From Pirellulales bacterium (GTDB lineage Bacteria; Planctomycetota; Planctomycetia; Pirellulales; Lacipirellulaceae): a stretch of 33,435 bases of DNA. This document shows positions 33,337 to 33,435 of the stretch, in pieces. The position numbers and the translations under genes were made by a program. Every line of letters starts with the position of its first letter. Within the stretch, counting starts at the first letter, position 1. Below the pieces are notes generated by a model. The model was not told the DNA's origin and did not search any database. It saw only the letters and a list, made by a program, of their open reading frames with translations. The DNA lies in the NCBI GenBank assembly GCA_028279215.1, contig JANQOF010000022.1, positions 1 to 33,435 of the forward strand. The letters are read 5' to 3'.

Positions 33337-33435
33337 AAAGTCCATTTTGTCCCCGATACCAGAAAACGATTCTAGACGACTTTATTCGTCCCCCACCATC
33401 CCTTCGAAGTTCGTTTTCTTCTGTTTTTCTAGGTG
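33337..33435 (-). repeat. Right copy of the 99-bp perfect inverted terminal repeat
   Basis: Exact reverse complement of positions 1-99. Read inward on the minus strand it precedes the MnmE-like start codon (33311) by 25 nt, so both copies lie upstream of a gene and in the same sense as it. The boxes and stems are those of the left copy. The repeat may continue beyond the window. Confidence 0.95.

Noticed and set aside
1-33435. Whole window as a linear plasmid, phage or transposon with terminal repeats
   Set aside because: No transposase, integrase, replication or structural genes are present; the content is ordinary chromosomal and the repeat length of 99 suits an assembly break.

Overview
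The window looks like chromosomal DNA of a planctomycete, most likely of the Pirellulales type. This rests on gene content, because no database search was possible. The clues are two secreted proteases that each carry a dockerin-like segment and a C-terminal PEP-CTERM sorting signal, a short MnmE-like GTPase, an RDD / SpoIIM / DUF4129 / DUF4350 / MoxR / DUF58 operon, and many secreted or membrane proteins. Base composition is moderately GC-rich throughout and coding density is high. I see no rRNA, tRNA, CRISPR array, insertion sequence or phage genes.

Layout. Positions 1-99 and 33337-33435 form a perfect 99-bp inverted repeat that bounds the window. From the left, on the plus strand unless noted: an AIM24-family protein; a secreted ankyrin protein (minus); a NIF3-family protein; a family 2 glycosyltransferase overlapping a BshC-like protein; a rhomboid protease with a helical tail; a coiled-coil protein with a putative PD-(D/E)xK domain (minus); a family 4 glycosyltransferase (minus) divergent from an alpha/beta hydrolase; and a small membrane protein behind a foldable leader.

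From 18762 down to 11430 runs a seven-gene minus-strand operon: RDD, SpoIIM/DUF95, a multi-pass membrane protein, DUF4129, DUF4350 lipoprotein, MoxR ATPase and DUF58. Three of its junctions are 4-nt start/stop overlaps. MoxR ATPases paired with VWA-like DUF58 proteins are thought to act as chaperones or assembly factors, here apparently for an envelope complex. Divergent from the operon is a 3.7-kb putA for proline catabolism, followed by a voltage-sensor potassium channel with a zinc-ribbon tail.

The region 23596-27290 (minus) holds two PEP-CTERM proteases: a metzincin-like metalloprotease and a protein with two aspartic protease DTGA motifs. A promoter-like sequence and a strongly foldable leader of about 180 nt lie upstream of the second. 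Then come UDP-glucose 6-dehydrogenase, an ExeA-like ATPase, RsmE, two planctomycete-type secreted proteins and the MnmE-like GTPase.

The observations most worth following are the terminal repeat, which itself folds and precedes a gene in the same sense at both ends, the leader at 27291-27505, the repeat-bearing coiled-coil nuclease-like protein, and the double-DTGA protease.
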